49,298 nucleotides of DNA, taken from positions 1 to 49,298 of the forward strand of contig JAKSMQ010000010.1 of the NCBI GenBank assembly GCA_024400565.1, read 5' to 3'. This document shows, one piece after another, positions 33,964 to 42,489 of the stretch (position 1 is the first letter of the stretch; each line of letters starts with the position of its first letter). This DNA is from Bacteroidales bacterium. Its GTDB lineage: Bacteria; Bacteroidota; Bacteroidia; Bacteroidales; P3. A program made the position numbers and the translations under genes. Under the pieces are notes generated by a model. The model saw only the letters and a program-made list of their open reading frames with translations. It ran no database searches and had not been told where the DNA came from.

Positions 33964-34968
33964 TTAGAAGGAAGGACAGCGGATAGCTTTAATCTTATGC
34001 TTGGCCTGGGGGCAGGGGAGCATAACGCCAACGCTGATTTCGTGTGCGCCGGAGGTGTTGTTGGCAAGTTTGGAAACGGTAACGTCGTAGGAGTAACCAA
34101 TCTTGAAGTAGTCCTGCTGTACACCAACCTGGAAAATAAAGGCATCAGCATTCTCAAGACCCTGACGGAACCAGCAACCAACGAGGAAGGGCATCCAGTC
34201 GAGGTAAACACCATAGTTGAAATAGTGGAAACCTGCCTGATACTGATAAACGAAGTTGGGGGAGATAACGGGAGTACCTAAACCGAGAGAGGAGGTACGG
34301 CGCTGTTCTTCGGAGATGTTGATAAGTGCACCTACGTTGCCGGTGAACTTGATGGGCAGTTTGGTTACACCATAGAATCCATTGGAAGGCTGGGTAAGGT
34401 GGGATGCGGAGAAACCGGCATACCAGTTGGAGCCGTAAACCAAAGCACCTGCAGCAAAGTCAAGATACCACTTGCTGAGCTCTTCGGGAGCCTGGGCAGA
34501 GGTCTGGCCTATGAAACCATTGGTGGGGTCAATCTGGTCGGGGAAACGGAGATTGTCCCAATCGAGGTATTCGTTAGTGAGACCACCCTGGAGAGCGGCA
34601 TTAATCCAAATGTCGCGACCTACCTGAAAACGGAAAGAATACATCACGGCAGCAGCTGTGGTGGAGAGAGCACCATGATCGCCCTGACGGTCGGTCATAA
34701 TATAACCGCCAAGACCTCCATGGAGGTCGTTGAAATACTGGTCATAGGAAACCGATGCGGTGGTGAATGCGCTCACCAGAGCAGGCCACTGGTTGCGGAA
34801 GTTCAGCGCAATGCGGGGGCACACCTTTGAACCGGCAAATGCGGGGTTCATATAGAGTGGGTTTGCATAGAACTGGGAAAAGATGACGTCCTGCGCCTTT
34901 ATGCCCTGTCCTGTTCCAAGCAGGATGGCTGCGACGAGAATGATTCTTTTTAGAGTTTTCATGTTCAT
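33964..34968 (-). CDS. PorP/SprF family type IX secretion outer-membrane protein
   Basis: A 334-residue outer-membrane barrel protein: signal peptide (to about residue 25), then QDVIFSQFYANPLYMNPAFAGS, the conserved PorP opening with FSQ, NP and NPA. ALNFRNQWPAL and amphipathic strands follow, ending DVTVSKLANNTSGAHEISVGV with a C-terminal CRCPSF-like tail (AIRCPSF). It is clearly more similar to canonical PorP than the copy at 24342, and heads a pair with gldJ. The start could be the first Met or the third residue (MKTLKR). A weak -7 box (complement of 35001-35008, TAATATTG) lies about 32 bases upstream. Confidence 0.92.
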   Translation of the reverse strand: MNMKTLKRIILVAAILLGTGQGIKAQDVIFSQFYANPLYMNPAFAGSKVCPRIALNFRNQWPALVSAFTTASVSYDQYFNDLHGGLGGYIMTDRQGDHGALSTTAAAVMYSFRFQVGRDIWINAALQGGLTNEYLDWDNLRFPDQIDPTNGFIGQTSAQAPEELSKWYLDFAAGALVYGSNWYAGFSASHLTQPSNGFYGVTKLPIKFTGNVGALINISEEQRRTSSLGLGTPVISPNFVYQYQAGFHYFNYGVYLDWMPFLVGCWFRQGLENADAFIFQVGVQQDYFKIGYSYDVTVSKLANNTSGAHEISVGVMLPCPQAKHKIKAIRCPSF

Positions 34969-35000
34969 AATAGAGTGTAAAATGAGCCTTAATTAGACGG

Positions 35001-35008
35001 CAATATTA
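35001..35008 (-). promoter_or_regulatory. Possible -7 box of the porP-gldJ unit
   Basis: Complement of caatatta reads TAATATTG, one mismatch to TAnnTTTG, about 32 bases before the porP start codon. Confidence 0.4.
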
Positions 35009-35840
35009 CGAATTTTTTTTCATATAATAATAAATTCTTATCAACTATTTTGTATGTTGTTGTTTTTAAGCAGAATATTTTTTGCTGGATTGTCGTTTTC
35101 TGTTGTTGTTTTTCTTCTTTTGAAGGCTCTGTTTCGCAAAATTTGCCATTTTGAAGCCCCTTTTTCCTTGTTTGTTATTATTGTGCATAGATTCAGTCTG
35201 TTGCATCGAGTTTGTTGTATGGTTTTGTCAAATGTCAGAATTGAGAAAAATTTGTTGTTTAGGTCCCCGATAAAGCTCCTGTAAATAGTCCATTTTGTTT
35301 ATTGAAAAAAGGTTGGTTTTGGCTCCCTAAATAGAGAAAGCAATCCCTGTTTGCAAATCTCATTCATCAAGGTAGGGAATTGTTCATAGGGAGTAAACAG
35401 CCTGTAGGGTCCCTCTTCTCGGCACATAGGCTCCACGTAGCCTCGCAAAATCATTATAATTGTGCTGCCAAAGTGGAGTTAATGTGGACGCTAAGTGCTG
35501 GCAATGTGGATCCATGGTGGATGTTGTATTCCGACTATGCCAGAATTGTCGCATTAAGTTAAAATCAACTAAGCAAAGAAATATGATTGAATAACTCAAA
35601 TAATGATGAGTTGATGACTTTGAAGTGAATTGTTATGAATTGAAAGTAAGATATTTGAAACGATATTGAATGGGATTGATTCGTCTTTCATTTTGACGTG
35701 AGAATTATGTTAAACGAAGTCTGTTAAATTGATTGGGAATTCCGATAAGACGAGATGTAAAAGTTGCCTTGGCAGAACCGTCTTTAATCAAAAAAGAAGA
35801 AAAAAAGTCATTATTATTTTATTATGTCAAAAATTAATAT
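35009..35840. other. Long intergenic region with a repeat array
   Basis: No gene is supported. A T-rich frame at 35054-35284 encodes a very hydrophobic peptide without a family match and is best explained by composition. The middle holds the 11-bp-periodic array (35393-35557). The end carries the WG-protein promoter. Confidence 0.55.
35393..35557. repeat. 11-bp-periodic degenerate array
   Basis: Fifteen contiguous 11-mers can be read from gtaaacagcct (35393) through gtagggtccct, cttctcggcac, ataggctccac (35426), then aatgtggacgc (35481), taagtgctggc (35492), aatgtggatcc (35503) and atggtggatgt (35514). gtaaacagcct and ataggctccac also occur in the 22750 array, there 22 bases apart and here 33. 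The string gtgctggcaatgtg (35495-35508) is identical to 236-249. Confidence 0.75.
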
Positions 35841-35848
35841 TATCTTTG
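35841..35848 (+). promoter_or_regulatory. -7 box of the WG-repeat gene
   Basis: tatctttg, perfect TAnnTTTG. Transcription would begin near 35855, so the start codon is the ATG at 35880, not the upstream TTG at 35853. Confidence 0.6.
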
Positions 35849-35879
35849 CATTTTGAGTATAAAGAAACATACCCTTTTT

Positions 35880-37232
35880 ATGAAGCGACTTACGATATTC
35901 ATTCTGTTGACTTTTGCCCTTTGTGGTGGCGCTTTTGCGCAGACTCTTTCGATGGACAAAAGTACAAAACTCTACGGCTACAAGAACTCTGACGGAGCAT
36001 GGCAGATAGCTCCACAGTTTCAATATGCATATCCTTTTGAGGGCAAGTTCAAACGCTTTGCCGTCGTGAAGCAGGACCATCATTGGGGCTGTATCGACGT
36101 CCGTGGAGAAATGATGATTCGCAATGTATTCCATTCTGCTGAAGAAGCCGAAGTGGCCGGCAAGAAGTGGGAAGAAGGCGGAGAGCCCGGCAAGTGGGTC
36201 TATCCTGCCCAGAACCCCGCCGATGGCAAATGGGGCTTCGTAGACTACTATGGCAAGTGGAAGTTCTCTGCTGAATATGAAGACGTTCGCGCTTTTGTCG
36301 GAACCGAACCTATGGCATACGCAACCGTTCGTACCGATGGTCGTTGGGGCTGTATCGACAGCAAGGGTGTGATGGTTATCGAACCTATCTTCATGGAACA
36401 GAATGATGCTCATCAGGCTGGTGAACAGTGGATTAATGGTCGTCATTATGACACATGGCGCTATCCTACCAAGGACAAGCAGACAGGTCTTTGGGGCTAT
36501 GTTAACTACCTCGGTCGCTGGGTGGTTATGCCTCAATACGAAGACCGCGATTTCTTCGGTCCCGACCACAACTATATTTATGCCCAGGTCAAGAAAGACG
36601 GCCGTTGGGGCAGCATCGACCGCAATGGTAAAGTGGTGTCCATCACCATCTTCCCCACTATGGAGATTGCCGATTATGCACTCATGCAGCTTGAACATGG
36701 CCGCAAGATTGACGGCTGGCGTTATCCTGTAACTGACATCGAAACCGAGAAATGGGGATGGGTCGACTATACCGGCGAGTGGGTAATCGAGCCCATATAC
36801 GATGGCGCATCCCACTTCATCAACGATACAGGCGAATATGCTACCGCCAAGCTCGAAGGTTTCTGGTGCAGTATTGCAGCCAACGGTGAGTGGCTTTCGA
36901 GAAATGTGTTTACCCTGTCCCGCGAGGCTGCTCGTGCAGGCTACGAGTGGGATAACGGTCAGGAATTGGGTCATTGGCTCTATCCTATCCGCGATAAAGA
37001 GACCAACTATTGGGGTTGGGTAGACTATAAAGGCCAGTGGGTAATCAATCCCACCTTCGAGGATGGCAAAGAGTTTATCTATTCCTGGAACAACCGTACG
37101 GCTCCTGCCAAGATGGACAACAAGTGGGGCTGCATAGACCATACCGGTCAGTTTGTAATCAAGAACATCTACAACTCCTCTTCCGAGGCCTCCATCGCCG
37201 GTCGCAAGTGGAGCGAAAAGAATAAATTCTAG
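35880..37232 (+). CDS. Secreted WG-repeat protein with five paired modules
   Basis: A 450-residue protein with a signal peptide (MKRLTIFILLTFALCGGAFAQ). The mature part is ten WG-type beta repeats, such as KWGFVDYYGKWKFSAEYEDV, RWGCIDSKGVMVIEPIF and YWGWVDYKGQWVINPTFEDG. They alternate in two kinds. The second kind is mostly C/S-ID and is followed by a helical A-G-x-x-W-x-x-G linker ending in a WxYP motif. This gives five tandem modules of about 85 residues; the last stops at the linker (AGRKWSEKNKF). Repeat 8 is degenerate (FWCSIAANGEW). WG repeats are of unknown function, often in surface proteins. pyrC follows 34 bases later on the same strand. Confidence 0.9.
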   Translation: MKRLTIFILLTFALCGGAFAQTLSMDKSTKLYGYKNSDGAWQIAPQFQYAYPFEGKFKRFAVVKQDHHWGCIDVRGEMMIRNVFHSAEEAEVAGKKWEEGGEPGKWVYPAQNPADGKWGFVDYYGKWKFSAEYEDVRAFVGTEPMAYATVRTDGRWGCIDSKGVMVIEPIFMEQNDAHQAGEQWINGRHYDTWRYPTKDKQTGLWGYVNYLGRWVVMPQYEDRDFFGPDHNYIYAQVKKDGRWGSIDRNGKVVSITIFPTMEIADYALMQLEHGRKIDGWRYPVTDIETEKWGWVDYTGEWVIEPIYDGASHFINDTGEYATAKLEGFWCSIAANGEWLSRNVFTLSREAARAGYEWDNGQELGHWLYPIRDKETNYWGWVDYKGQWVINPTFEDGKEFIYSWNNRTAPAKMDNKWGCIDHTGQFVIKNIYNSSSEASIAGRKWSEKNKF

Positions 37233-37266
37233 TTCTCTTATTTCAACAGGGTTAAGCAGTTAGAAC

Positions 37267-38820
37267 ATGGCAATATTAATCAAGAACGCTACCATTGTCA
37301 ACGAAGGCAAAATCTTCGAAGGCTCTGTCGTGATAGAAGGGGAGAAGATAGCCAGTATTACTCCTGTAGAGGAGAGATTCGCCTTCAATGAGGCAGACTA
37401 CCAGGTGGTAGATGCCAAGGGGTTGCTACTCTTGCCGGGAGTGATTGATACGCATGTCCATTTTCGCGATTCGGGAGCTGATCCTATGCCACACGCGGAT
37501 TTCTCGTCCGAGAGTTGTGCTGCCGTTGCCGGAGGCGTGACATCTGTGGTGGATATGCCCAATACCACGCCCCAGACGACTACCCTCGAACTGCTTGAAC
37601 AGAAAGAACACATGGCAGCCTCCAAGTCTGTAGTCAACTACGGATTTATGCTTGGAGCTACCAACGATAATATTGACCAGCTCTTGGCCGTAGACCCCAA
37701 GCGCTATGCAGCTATTAAGCTGTTTCTGGGTTCCTCTACCGGCAATATGCTGGTAAACAACCCCGAGATGCTTGACAAGCTGTTTAGGGAATCGAAGAAA
37801 CTGATTGTGGCACATTGCGAAAGCGAGGAGATTATTCAGAATAACCAGCTCCGCTATCGTGCAGAATATGGTTCTCTGACTGCTGAACAGCTGAAGGCCT
37901 ACAACGAACAGCTGAAGCGTCAATATGATGAAGCTAAAGAGCAACTCGTAGAAGATGAGGCCGGCAATTTGCCCAAGCTTCCAGAACCTCTGTATGTTGA
38001 GAATCTTGCTCAGCTTCATCCCCAGATACGTAACACAGAAGCCTGCTATCTTTCAACTTACAGGGCTATTGAGCGAGCTCTGAAATACAAGACCCGCTTC
38101 CATGTGGCGCACATTACAACTGCCACCGAGCTGGGTCTGCTTACACGTCAGCCCTTGCACGAGAAACACATCACGGCCGAGGTAACCCCCAATCATCTCT
38201 GGTTTGACGACCGCGATTATGTCCGCCTGGGTAATCTCATCAAGTGTAATCCTGCCATCAAGAGCAACGATGACCGCCTTGCCTTGTGGGCAGCCCTGTA
38301 TGACGGCTATATCGACACAATAGGTTCTGACCATGCTCCCCATCCGTTGGAGAACAAGCAGAAGAATTATTTTGATGCTCCCGGAGGCATTCCCTCCTTG
38401 CAGCATACCTTGCCCATGATGCTCGAAACATTCTTCAATCCCGTAGCCCTGGCTTCGGACGAAGGAGAGGGTGCGGGCTGCCAGCAGACGGGTTCAGCAT
38501 TCCTTACTCCTCTGGTTAAAGAATGGGTTCCTATGATTGTGGAGAAGATGAGCCATAATCCCGCTCAGCTTTTCGGTATTGCCGACAGAGGATTCATCCG
38601 CGAAGGCTATCGTGCCGACCTTGTGCTTGTTAATCCAACCGTTGAAGAGAAGGTAAACCAGCAGGACCTTCGCTATAAGTGTGGCTGGTCGCCGTTGGTA
38701 GGGGAGACGTTCCATACCCGTGTGGAGAAAACCTTTGTCAACGGACAGCTCGCATACGACCACGAAAATCCGTCGATGGTTCCTTCAACCAAGGGTGAAC
38801 CATTGCAGTTTATTAAATAA
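37267..38820 (+). CDS. pyrC: Dihydroorotase with extra charged segment
   Basis: Cyclises carbamoyl-aspartate to dihydroorotate in pyrimidine synthesis; cytoplasmic zinc amidohydrolase. The 517 residues include the metal motif DTHVHFRD (His63, His65), AIKLFLGSSTGN with the carboxylated Lys151, AHCESE, AHITTATE (His282), KCNPAIKSNDDR and SDHAPH (Asp355). Bacteroidota homologues I recall are about 450 residues. An extra block of about 45 residues at 203-247 (LTAEQLKAYNEQLKRQYDEA and an acidic, Pro-rich end) interrupts the segment after AHCE, and a second small insertion is seen near 395-410. Catalytic residues are intact, so it should be active. It sits in the transcription unit between the WG protein and a PepSY-like gene (26-base gap). 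Confidence 0.93.
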   Translation: MAILIKNATIVNEGKIFEGSVVIEGEKIASITPVEERFAFNEADYQVVDAKGLLLLPGVIDTHVHFRDSGADPMPHADFSSESCAAVAGGVTSVVDMPNTTPQTTTLELLEQKEHMAASKSVVNYGFMLGATNDNIDQLLAVDPKRYAAIKLFLGSSTGNMLVNNPEMLDKLFRESKKLIVAHCESEEIIQNNQLRYRAEYGSLTAEQLKAYNEQLKRQYDEAKEQLVEDEAGNLPKLPEPLYVENLAQLHPQIRNTEACYLSTYRAIERALKYKTRFHVAHITTATELGLLTRQPLHEKHITAEVTPNHLWFDDRDYVRLGNLIKCNPAIKSNDDRLALWAALYDGYIDTIGSDHAPHPLENKQKNYFDAPGGIPSLQHTLPMMLETFFNPVALASDEGEGAGCQQTGSAFLTPLVKEWVPMIVEKMSHNPAQLFGIADRGFIREGYRADLVLVNPTVEEKVNQQDLRYKCGWSPLVGETFHTRVEKTFVNGQLAYDHENPSMVPSTKGEPLQFIK

Positions 38821-38846
38821 TAGAATAAGATTTAACCCGCAGATAA

Positions 38847-39272
38847 ATGAAAAAGTTAATCCTTCTCACTTTGGCTACGATGCTTCTCGTTGGTAGTGCG
38901 ATGGCAACAGACCGCAAGACCATCAAGCGAGACCAGATGCCTAAAGCTGCTCTGAAATATGTGCAGGAAAACTTCAACAATACCTCCATCCGCCGTACCT
39001 GTCAGTTGGTCGACGGCAGCAAGATCAGCTATGAGGTTGTTCTGGTTGACAATACGGTAATCGTATTCAACCGCGATGGCGGAGTACGTTCCGTAAAGGC
39101 CGAAACAGAGGTTGCCGAAGGTGCTATTCCCTGGGGAGTCCGCTATTATGTAAAGAGTCACTTCCGCAAGCACAAGGTAGTCAGCGTTGTGAAGAATCTT
39201 GATGGCTACACCATCGGAATGGACAACGGGCGTACCATCAAGTGCGATCTGAAAGGAAACGTGTTAGAATAA
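38847..39272 (+). CDS. Secreted PepSY-like (DUF2874) protein
   Basis: A 141-residue protein with a signal peptide (MKKLILLTLATMLLVGSAMA). The mature part has two tandem PepSY-like units, each with an N-terminal helix (MPKAALKYVQENFNN; IPWGVRYYVKSHFRKHKV) followed by antiparallel strands (SYEVVLVDNTVIVFNRDGGV; GYTIGMDNGRTIKCDLKGNV). This matches the DUF2874/PepSY-like family common in Bacteroidota, whose role is unknown; a protease-inhibitor or chaperone role is sometimes proposed. It is placed between pyrC and frdC, 41 bases before frdC, and is probably cotranscribed with them. Confidence 0.9.
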   Translation: MKKLILLTLATMLLVGSAMATDRKTIKRDQMPKAALKYVQENFNNTSIRRTCQLVDGSKISYEVVLVDNTVIVFNRDGGVRSVKAETEVAEGAIPWGVRYYVKSHFRKHKVVSVVKNLDGYTIGMDNGRTIKCDLKGNVLE

Positions 39273-39313
39273 AAATGATTTAATAATAATATAAACTAAA
39301 AGTAAAACAAAAA

Positions 39314-40363
39314 ATGGCCAATTTACCTAAAGTAAAGTCCATTACCAAGAAACTGGTAGTGGCTCTGTTGGGAGCATTCTTGATTGTGTTCCTGCTGTTC
39401 CACATGTGCGCCAACTTGTTCATCCTTGCTGATGATGGTGGTGCTGCTTACTCTGCATTCTGCCACTTCATGGGCACCAATTTCCTGATTAAGATTATGG
39501 AAATAGGCCTGTTGGCAGCTTTACTGTTCCACATTGTAATTACTATTATCCTGTGGTTCCAGAACCGTAAAGCCCGTGGTACTGTCCGTTATCACGTACC
39601 CACCAAGTCCAAGACTGCCAAGGGTTCCAAACTTACCATCTATACTGGTATTGTAATCCTTGCTTTCCTTGTCCTCCATTTCTGCAACTTCTACTTTGTA
39701 AAGACTGGTCTCGTTAAGGGCGAATCCTTTATGGTAAAGACCGAGGATATTATGAAAGAACAGGCTGCTCTCCAGGAGTCTCTTTCCAATACCCTCAAAG
39801 ACCTTCCTCAGGAGTGGGGTATGGTTCTCCGCGACAATATGTCTCCCGAAGAGTGCCTCAAGGCATTTGAAGAGATGCCTCCTATCGACGAAGCTCTCCT
39901 CAACGACACTACTAAGATGGAGCAGGCTATGCAGCTCAGACAGCAGCAAGCTATGATGACCCAGGTTCAGGATGCTATGCCTCGTCTCAAGGCTACCGTA
40001 AAAGAAGCTGAGAAGGCATCCAAAATCATGAATGATCTCAACGCTATCAACCCCGCAGACGAATATCTTAAGGGTGTTAGCTCCGAAACCAAGGCTGTAT
40101 TTAAAGAGGCTGGTATCGAGGTAGAACCTGATTTCTATCAGACCGCACGCGGGCTCTTTGCCAACAAGCTCTATACTCTTATCTATCTGCTCTGCTTTGT
40201 AGCATTGTGGTTACACCTCCGTCACGCTTTTGAAGCTGCTATGCAGACCCTCGGTCTCACCAACTATAAGTACCATCGCGCTATCGAGGTAATAGGTATC
40301 GCAATTGCCTGGATCATCTGCCTCGGTTTCACCGCTGTACCTATTATTGTATGCTTCTTATAA
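39314..40363 (+). CDS. frdC: Fumarate reductase/succinate dehydrogenase cytochrome b subunit with large insertion
   Basis: Membrane anchor of the quinol:fumarate reductase or succinate dehydrogenase complex; it binds two b hemes and the quinone. Five transmembrane segments are visible (about 15-37, 56-83, 107-128, 284-303, 324-347). Candidate heme ligands are His30, His73, His122 and His301/His304, in FHMCANL, LFHIVIT, LHFCNFY and LHLRHAF. The usual Bacteroidota protein is about 230 residues, but this one has 349. The excess is a block of about 120-150 residues (131-281) between the third and fourth segments, rich in Glu, Gln, Lys and Met and probably helical. By the positive-inside rule the loop is periplasmic. 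frdA follows 33 bases later. Confidence 0.92.
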   Translation: MANLPKVKSITKKLVVALLGAFLIVFLLFHMCANLFILADDGGAAYSAFCHFMGTNFLIKIMEIGLLAALLFHIVITIILWFQNRKARGTVRYHVPTKSKTAKGSKLTIYTGIVILAFLVLHFCNFYFVKTGLVKGESFMVKTEDIMKEQAALQESLSNTLKDLPQEWGMVLRDNMSPEECLKAFEEMPPIDEALLNDTTKMEQAMQLRQQQAMMTQVQDAMPRLKATVKEAEKASKIMNDLNAINPADEYLKGVSSETKAVFKEAGIEVEPDFYQTARGLFANKLYTLIYLLCFVALWLHLRHAFEAAMQTLGLTNYKYHRAIEVIGIAIAWIICLGFTAVPIIVCFL

Positions 40364-40396
40364 TAGTTAATCAAACCAACTATCAAACTCATCGCA

Positions 40397-42391
40397 ATGA
40401 AATTAGATTCCAAAATACCCGAAGGTCCTCTTTCTGAAAAATGGACCAATTATAAAGCTTCGCAGCGTCTGGTTAACCCCAAGAACAAGCGTAACCTTAA
40501 CATTATCGTTGTAGGTACCGGTCTTGCTGGTGCCTCTGCAGCAGCATCCCTTGGTGCTCTCGGTTTCAATGTAGATATCTTCTGCATCCAGGACTCCCCC
40601 CGTCGTGCACACTCTATCGCAGCACAGGGCGGTATCAACGCAGCAAAGAACTACCAGAACGACGGTGACTCTATCCTCCGTCTTTTCAAGGATACTATCA
40701 AGGGTGGTGACTATCGTGCACGCGAGGCTAACGTATACCGTTTGGCTGAAGTATCCGGCAGCATTATCGACCAGTGTGTAGCACAGGGTGTTCCCTTCGC
40801 TCGCGAATATGGCGGATTGCTCGCTAACCGTTCTTTCGGCGGTACTCAGGTAAGCCGAACCTTCTATGCCCGCGGTCAAACCGGTCAGCAGCTCCTTCTT
40901 GGTGCCTATAGCGCACTCAGCCGTCAGATCAACCAGGGTAATGTAAAGCTCCACGAACGTCATGAGATGCTCGACCTCGTAATGGTTAAGGATGCTGACT
41001 GGAAAGACGAAGAAGGCAACATGCACGAGGGCAAGAACCGTGCCCGTGGTATTATTGCTCGCAACCTCATTACTGGTGAGATTGAGCGCTTTGCTGGCGA
41101 TGCTGTAGTAATGGCTACCGGTGGTTATGGTAACGTATACTTCCTCTCTACCAACGCTATGGGCAGCAACGTAAGTGGTGCTTGGGCATGCCACAGACAG
41201 GGTGCTCTCTTTGCAAACCCCTGCTACGTTCAGATTCACCCCACCTGTATCCCCGTTCACGGAGACTATCAGTCCAAGCTTACCCTTATGTCTGAGTCTC
41301 TCCGTAACGATGGCCGTATCTGGGTTCCCGCTAAGAAGGAAGATGCAGAGGCTATCCGTGCAGGCAAGAAGAAAGCTAATGATATTCCCGAAGAAGATCG
41401 CGACTACTATCTCGAGCGTCGTTATCCTGCTTTCGGTAACCTCGTTCCCCGCGACGTTGCATCCCGCGCAGCTAAAGAGCGTTGCGATGCCGGCTACGGC
41501 GTAGGTACCGGTTTGGCAGTATACCTCGATTTCGCAGAGGCTATCCAGCGTCTCGGTAAGGATGTTGTTGCTGCTCGTTACGGCAACCTCTTCACCATGT
41601 ATGAGAAGATTACCGACGACAATCCTTACGAGACTCCTATGATGATCTATCCCGCTGTTCACTACACTATGGGTGGTCTTTGGGTAGACTATGAGCTTCA
41701 GACCAACATCACCGGTCTGTTCGCAGCAGGTGAAGCTAACTTCTCCGATCATGGTGCTAACCGTCTTGGTGCATCTGCTCTTATGCAGGGTCTCGCCGAT
41801 GGTTATTTCGTACTTCCTTATACCCTCCAGAACTACCTTGCAGAGTTCGCAGGTATCGAAGGCAAGCGCGTAGCTAAGGTTAATACTGATAATCCCGAGT
41901 TTGCAGTTGCAGAACAGAATGTTCGCGCACGTATCGAGAAACTTTTCTCCATCAAGGGTCAGCATACCGTAGACTTCTACCACAAGAAACTTGGTCACAT
42001 TATGTGGGAGTATGTTGGTATGGGTCGTTCCAAGGAAAGCCTTACCGAAGGTCTCAAGCAGATCAACGCTCTTGAAGAGGAATTCTGGAAAGATGTTAAG
42101 GTTCCTGGTACTAACGAGGAATTCAACCCCGAACTTGAGAAAGCAATACGCCTTGCAGACTACTTCGAGCTGGGTCGCCTTATTGCTACCGACGCTATGC
42201 AGCGTGAGGAGAGCTGTGGTGGTCACTTCCGTATCGAACATCAGACCGAAGATGGTGAAACCCTCCGCGACGACCAGAACTTCATGTTCGTTGGCGCTTG
42301 GGAATACAAGGGCGCACGCCAGACTGAGGAAATGCACAAGGAAGACCTCAACTACGAGTACATCAAGATTCAGAAGAGAAACTACAAGTAG
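40397..42391 (+). CDS. frdA: Fumarate reductase/succinate dehydrogenase flavoprotein subunit
   Basis: Catalytic subunit converting fumarate and succinate, on the cytoplasmic face. The 664 residues show the FAD-binding [18 protein letters not shown], the covalent-FAD histidine in [12 protein letters not shown] (His72), [21 protein letters not shown], the active-site [11 protein letters not shown] and [16 protein letters not shown]. The C-terminal [21 protein letters not shown] is typical of the Bacteroidota/epsilon-type enzyme. Codon use is strongly biased (CTC, GTA, CGT/CGC), typical of highly expressed genes. It lies between frdC and frdB, with a 98-base spacer to frdB. Confidence 0.97.
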   Translation: MKLDSKIPEGPLSEKWTNYKASQRLVNPKNKRNLNIIVVGTGLAGASAAASLGALGFNVDIFCIQDSPRRAHSIAAQGGINAAKNYQNDGDSILRLFKDTIKGGDYRAREANVYRLAEVSGSIIDQCVAQGVPFAREYGGLLANRSFGGTQVSRTFYARGQTGQQLLLGAYSALSRQINQGNVKLHERHEMLDLVMVKDADWKDEEGNMHEGKNRARGIIARNLITGEIERFAGDAVVMATGGYGNVYFLSTNAMGSNVSGAWACHRQGALFANPCYVQIHPTCIPVHGDYQSKLTLMSESLRNDGRIWVPAKKEDAEAIRAGKKKANDIPEEDRDYYLERRYPAFGNLVPRDVASRAAKERCDAGYGVGTGLAVYLDFAEAIQRLGKDVVAARYGNLFTMYEKITDDNPYETPMMIYPAVHYTMGGLWVDYELQTNITGLFAAGEANFSDHGANRLGASALMQGLADGYFVLPYTLQNYLAEFAGIEGKRVAKVNTDNPEFAVAEQNVRARIEKLFSIKGQHTVDFYHKKLGHIMWEYVGMGRSKESLTEGLKQINALEEEFWKDVKVPGTNEEFNPELEKAIRLADYFELGRLIATDAMQREESCGGHFRIEHQTEDGETLRDDQNFMFVGAWEYKGARQTEEMHKEDLNYEYIKIQKRNYK

Positions 42392-42411
42392 TCTTTAGTT
42401 TTTTGTTTTAG

Positions 42412-42443
42412 TTTTTGGCTGTCTAAATGACAGATGCCGAAAA
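42412..42443 (+). other. Hairpin in the frdA-frdB spacer
   Basis: ttttt-ggc-tgtc (42412-42423) pairs with gaca (42429-42432) and gcc-gaaaa (42436-42443) around a taaat loop with a gat bulge. No T tract follows, so it is more likely a processing or stability element than a terminator. Three near copies of aaaactta follow just before frdB. Confidence 0.45.
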
Positions 42444-42489
42444 CGATTTGAAATAACTTAAAACTTAAAACTCAAAACTTAAAAGAACA

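Noticed and set aside
35054-35284. A possible small membrane protein of 76 residues
   Set aside because: Hydrophobicity follows from T-rich DNA; no promoter box or family resemblance was seen.
35380-35599. Short frames on both strands over the 35393 array
   Set aside because: A period of 11 is not a multiple of three, so any frame is incidental; no start context is present.
35814-37142. A 442-residue antisense frame over the WG-repeat gene
   Set aside because: It mirrors the repeats of the real gene and has no signal, domain or promoter.
40403-42337. A 644-residue open frame antisense to frdA
   Set aside because: frdA has strong family motifs throughout. The antisense frame has no recognisable domain, and is explained by frdA's biased codon use, which avoids antisense stops.
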